A stretch of 15,819 nucleotides of DNA. It comes from an uncultured Actinomyces sp. Its GTDB lineage: Bacteria > Actinomycetota > Actinomycetes > Actinomycetales > Actinomycetaceae. The position numbers were made by a program, and so were the translations under genes. The notes beneath the pieces are model-generated. The model was not told where the DNA came from, ran no database searches, and saw nothing but the letters and a program-made list of their open reading frames with translations. Location of the stretch: the NCBI GenBank assembly GCA_915063485.1, contig CAJZDJ010000043.1, positions 1 through 15,819 on the forward strand, read 5' to 3'. Numbering within the stretch: position 1 is the first letter of the stretch; each line of letters begins with the position of its first letter. This document shows positions 14,668-15,819 of this stretch, piece by piece.

Positions 14668-14704
14668 AAACAGTATTGAAAAATCATAGGCGACGGACGA
14701 TTTT
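14647..14704. repeat. Perfect 19-bp inverted repeat (palindromic element, copy B)
   Basis: Arms at 14647-14665 (AAAATCGTCCGTCGCCTAT) and 14686-14704 are perfectly complementary around a 20-base A-rich spacer. Each arm ends outward in a run of four A or T, so the transcript of either strand would form a strong stem followed by UUUU. It lies between the esterase (+) and the toxin (-), which suits a bidirectional terminator. A degenerate copy lies at 7681-7741, so it is a dispersed element rather than an ordinary unique terminator. Confidence 0.85.
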
Positions 14705-14837
14705 ACCTGTAAATCTCAGGCATAGGCCTTCAGATATACCTCAGGTAAAGACTTCCAGACCAGGCTTCAAGCCGGGAACAGGCCAACTCCTGGGACAAGC
14801 CAACCTCCCCCAAGTTTCTAAAGCGCTCCGCCTGCAT

Positions 14838-15194
14838 TTACAAGGTCGCCCCGACCTCTCGCAGCGCCTCGGCAACGGCGAGCGCGTCCTCCTCGTTCAG
14901 GTGCCCGTAGCGCATCTGGCCCGCGAACGCCTCGGTGGGCACGACAAGCGTCTTAGAACATCTGGCAACCGAGGGCTTGCCCAGCCCGGCGTCCTTCCAT
15001 CCGCGCAGGCGCACCTCGCCGGGGAAGTCGAGGCGCGGGCCATGGCCGGTCACTTTAACGGCGAGGACGACCACCCTCCCACCGTCGACGGCGCCGATCA
15101 CGACCGGACGTACCTTCGCCACGCCGGGCTGATCCTCGTACTCGAAGGACATCTGCCAAACGTCGTAGGGACGCGGTACGCTCTCAGTCGTCAT
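14838..15194 (-). CDS. MazF/PemK-like toxin of a type II toxin-antitoxin pair
   Basis: The product is 118 residues, the usual size for MazF/PemK endoribonuclease toxins. The family fold is shown by YDVWQMSF (10-17), the QPGVAKVRPVVIG stretch (22-34; Arg29 at the conserved basic position), Thr49 near the expected catalytic site, and the C-terminal RYGHLNEEDALAVAEAL (95-111), equivalent to the helix after G-x-L in MazF. Such toxins cut mRNA at short motifs. ATG 15194 lies inside the antitoxin end (11-base overlap), with GGAGGG upstream, so translation is coupled. GC content is high (44 of 60 bases at 15001-15060), against 26 of 60 in a DUF6318 gene line (9001-9060), which suggests acquisition by transfer. 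The sequence is divergent, so the subfamily is not certain. Confidence 0.8.
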   Translation of the reverse strand: MTTESVPRPYDVWQMSFEYEDQPGVAKVRPVVIGAVDGGRVVVLAVKVTGHGPRLDFPGEVRLRGWKDAGLGKPSVARCSKTLVVPTEAFAGQMRYGHLNEEDALAVAEALREVGATL

Positions 15195-15447
15195 CCTCGT
15201 CCCTCCAGGCGGCAGGAACGACGAGGCGGCCGTCGCTTACCTCGGCCACGGCGATGTCGGAGTTATCGAAGTTGATCCTCGGTTGGAGCCGCACGTCAAA
15301 GGGGAAGCCCTTGCACTGGTTGAACATGCGCACGAACACCTTGATCGCGGCTGACGGCGTCATCCCCAACGCCTCCGCGTTTGCCTGGAAGTCACGCTTC
15401 TCCTGGAGGTCGATCTTTGTATTGAGCGATGCTGTTGCACTCATCAT
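15184..15447 (-). CDS. RelB/DinJ-family antitoxin
   Basis: This 87-residue protein (86 if the second ATG at 15444 is used) has AAAGG upstream of both. The N-terminal part (ATASLNTKIDLQEKRDF, then ALGMTPSAAIKVFVRMF) is a ribbon-helix-helix DNA-binding fold like RelB/DinJ. The region after KGFPFDV (46-52) is the disordered toxin-wrapping tail, ending in acidic EDDD. It probably binds the toxin and represses its own operon. It is first in the pair, as usual. A RelB/DinJ-type antitoxin paired with a MazF/PemK-like toxin is a mixed pairing, not the textbook RelE or YafQ partner. Confidence 0.85.
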   Translation of the reverse strand: MMSATASLNTKIDLQEKRDFQANAEALGMTPSAAIKVFVRMFNQCKGFPFDVRLQPRINFDNSDIAVAEVSDGRLVVPAAWRDEDDD

Positions 15448-15470
15448 GGCACCTTTCTTTTTCTTTGAAT

Positions 15471-15500
15471 GATACCACGTTAGACCACTTTAGACCACAT
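15471..15500 (-). promoter_or_regulatory. Three 10-bp direct repeats, probable toxin-antitoxin operator and promoter
   Basis: On the minus strand the sequence is GTGGTCTAA, GTGGTCTAA and GTGGTATCA in register every 10 bases, one helical turn, just upstream of the antitoxin. The last copy contains an extended -10 (TGGTATCAT, 15479-15471). Ribbon-helix-helix antitoxins bind such iterated sites, so autorepression by the antitoxin is the natural reading. Confidence 0.6.
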
Positions 15501-15704
15501 TGACGGATTGTTCGATTCCGAATCGCAAAGCACGTCAAATCTCAATAAGTATTGCAAGTGGCTTGCAGTTGACGCTGAAAGCTGCCACGTAATTGCGAAG
15601 AAATACACAGAAGCCCAGCAAAACACGTGGAGGGGATCCAGCCTCCGATTCGCACTCCCGCACGGAAGTCTTTTCCGCGCTTGGCCAGCCAGTTCTCATG
15701 CACG
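15501..15704. other. Upstream non-coding stretch at the right end
   Basis: No confident gene was found. A 6-bp inverted repeat with one central base, CGATTC-C-GAATCG (15513-15525), lies close to the toxin-antitoxin promoter and could be another operator. The TTG-started plus frame over 15508-15717 has no ribosome-binding site and no recognisable domain. Confidence 0.4.
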
Positions 15705-15819
15705 GTGCCAGACCTGACGCGGATCGAGGCGTGGAGCCGCTACATGGAACTCATTGAATCCGGAAAGTACGACGAGGCACTGTCGTATTCGCCCTACCTC
15801 CAGGACACCAGCAGGAATG
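15705..15819 (+). CDS. Unidentified partial reading frame, runs off right edge
   Basis: An open plus frame continues past the window end. From GTG 15705 it reads VPDLTRIEAWSRYMELIESG, then KYDEALSYSPYLQD, helix-rich and protein-like. The frame is open back to 15579, but no upstream start has a good ribosome-binding site. ATG 15744 follows GGAG at seven bases and is another possible start. I do not recognise a family from 38 residues. Confidence 0.35.
   Translation, partial: MPDLTRIEAWSRYMELIESGKYDEALSYSPYLQDTSRN

Larger units (their letters stand above)
14476..14837. other. Intergenic gap between the esterase and the toxin gene
   Basis: These 362 bases separate convergent genes. They contain a small hairpin right after the esterase (14524-14541), a near-direct repeat of CCTTTGGGTTAA / CCCTTGGGTTAA around 14526-14553, a startless coding remnant (14581-14667), and the perfect palindrome (14647-14704). 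The remainder (14705-14837) shows no gene or recognisable element. Confidence 0.6.

Noticed and set aside
14321..14689. 122-codon plus frame overlapping the esterase end
   Set aside because: It is out of frame with the well-supported esterase and lacks domain or codon support.
15508..15717. 69-codon plus-strand frame with TTG start
   Set aside because: No ribosome-binding site, no family resemblance, and it overlaps a better-looking frame that continues past the window end.

Overview
The window looks like chromosomal DNA of a medium-GC actinobacterium, most likely of the Actinomycetaceae (inference). The reasons are an actinobacterial UvrB signature ([16 protein letters not shown]), a CtpE-like P-type ATPase, the coaE-uvrB gene pair, and an expanded family of DUF6318-like membrane-anchored proteins. 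Nearly all genes lie on the minus strand. Only one complete gene, an esterase at 13519-14475, is on the plus strand.

Region 1 (1-2210, minus) looks like a metal-homeostasis unit. A promoter and a well-formed yybP-ykoY (Mn2+) riboswitch precede a TerC-family membrane protein. A tandem-repeat spacer follows, then the first 288 codons of a P-type cation ATPase that runs off the left edge. The riboswitch, TerC and ATPase together suggest manganese (or Mn/Ca) efflux under Mn2+ control.

Region 2 (2210-5757, minus) carries pcp, coaE and uvrB in transcription order. pcp and coaE overlap by one base. uvrB, its downstream spacer and most of coaE lie in a stretch of extreme strand composition: the coding strand is almost purely A/C at third codon positions, unlike the genes on either side. 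The G-poor, C-rich tail after uvrB looks like a Rho-dependent terminator.

Region 3 (5758-8047, minus) holds a large protein with two complete alpha/beta-hydrolase domains (a GHSMGG type followed by an HSL type). A spacer upstream of it carries a degenerate copy of a palindromic repeat.

Region 4 (8048-13367, minus) is an accessory block: a DUF2004-like gene; four tandem DUF6318-like paralogues that share a conserved translation start; a secreted PKD-domain protein embedded among them and translationally coupled to the first paralogue; and a HEAT-repeat protein. The paralogues look like mosaics of one another. This array is the best candidate for an undescribed surface system.

Region 5 (13368-15819) contains a divergent HSL-type esterase (+), an intergenic stretch with a perfect 19-bp palindrome (second copy of the repeat) and a coding remnant, a high-GC RelB/DinJ-like antitoxin plus MazF/PemK-like toxin pair (minus) with a three-copy 10-bp operator, and the start of an unidentified plus-strand reading frame at the right edge.
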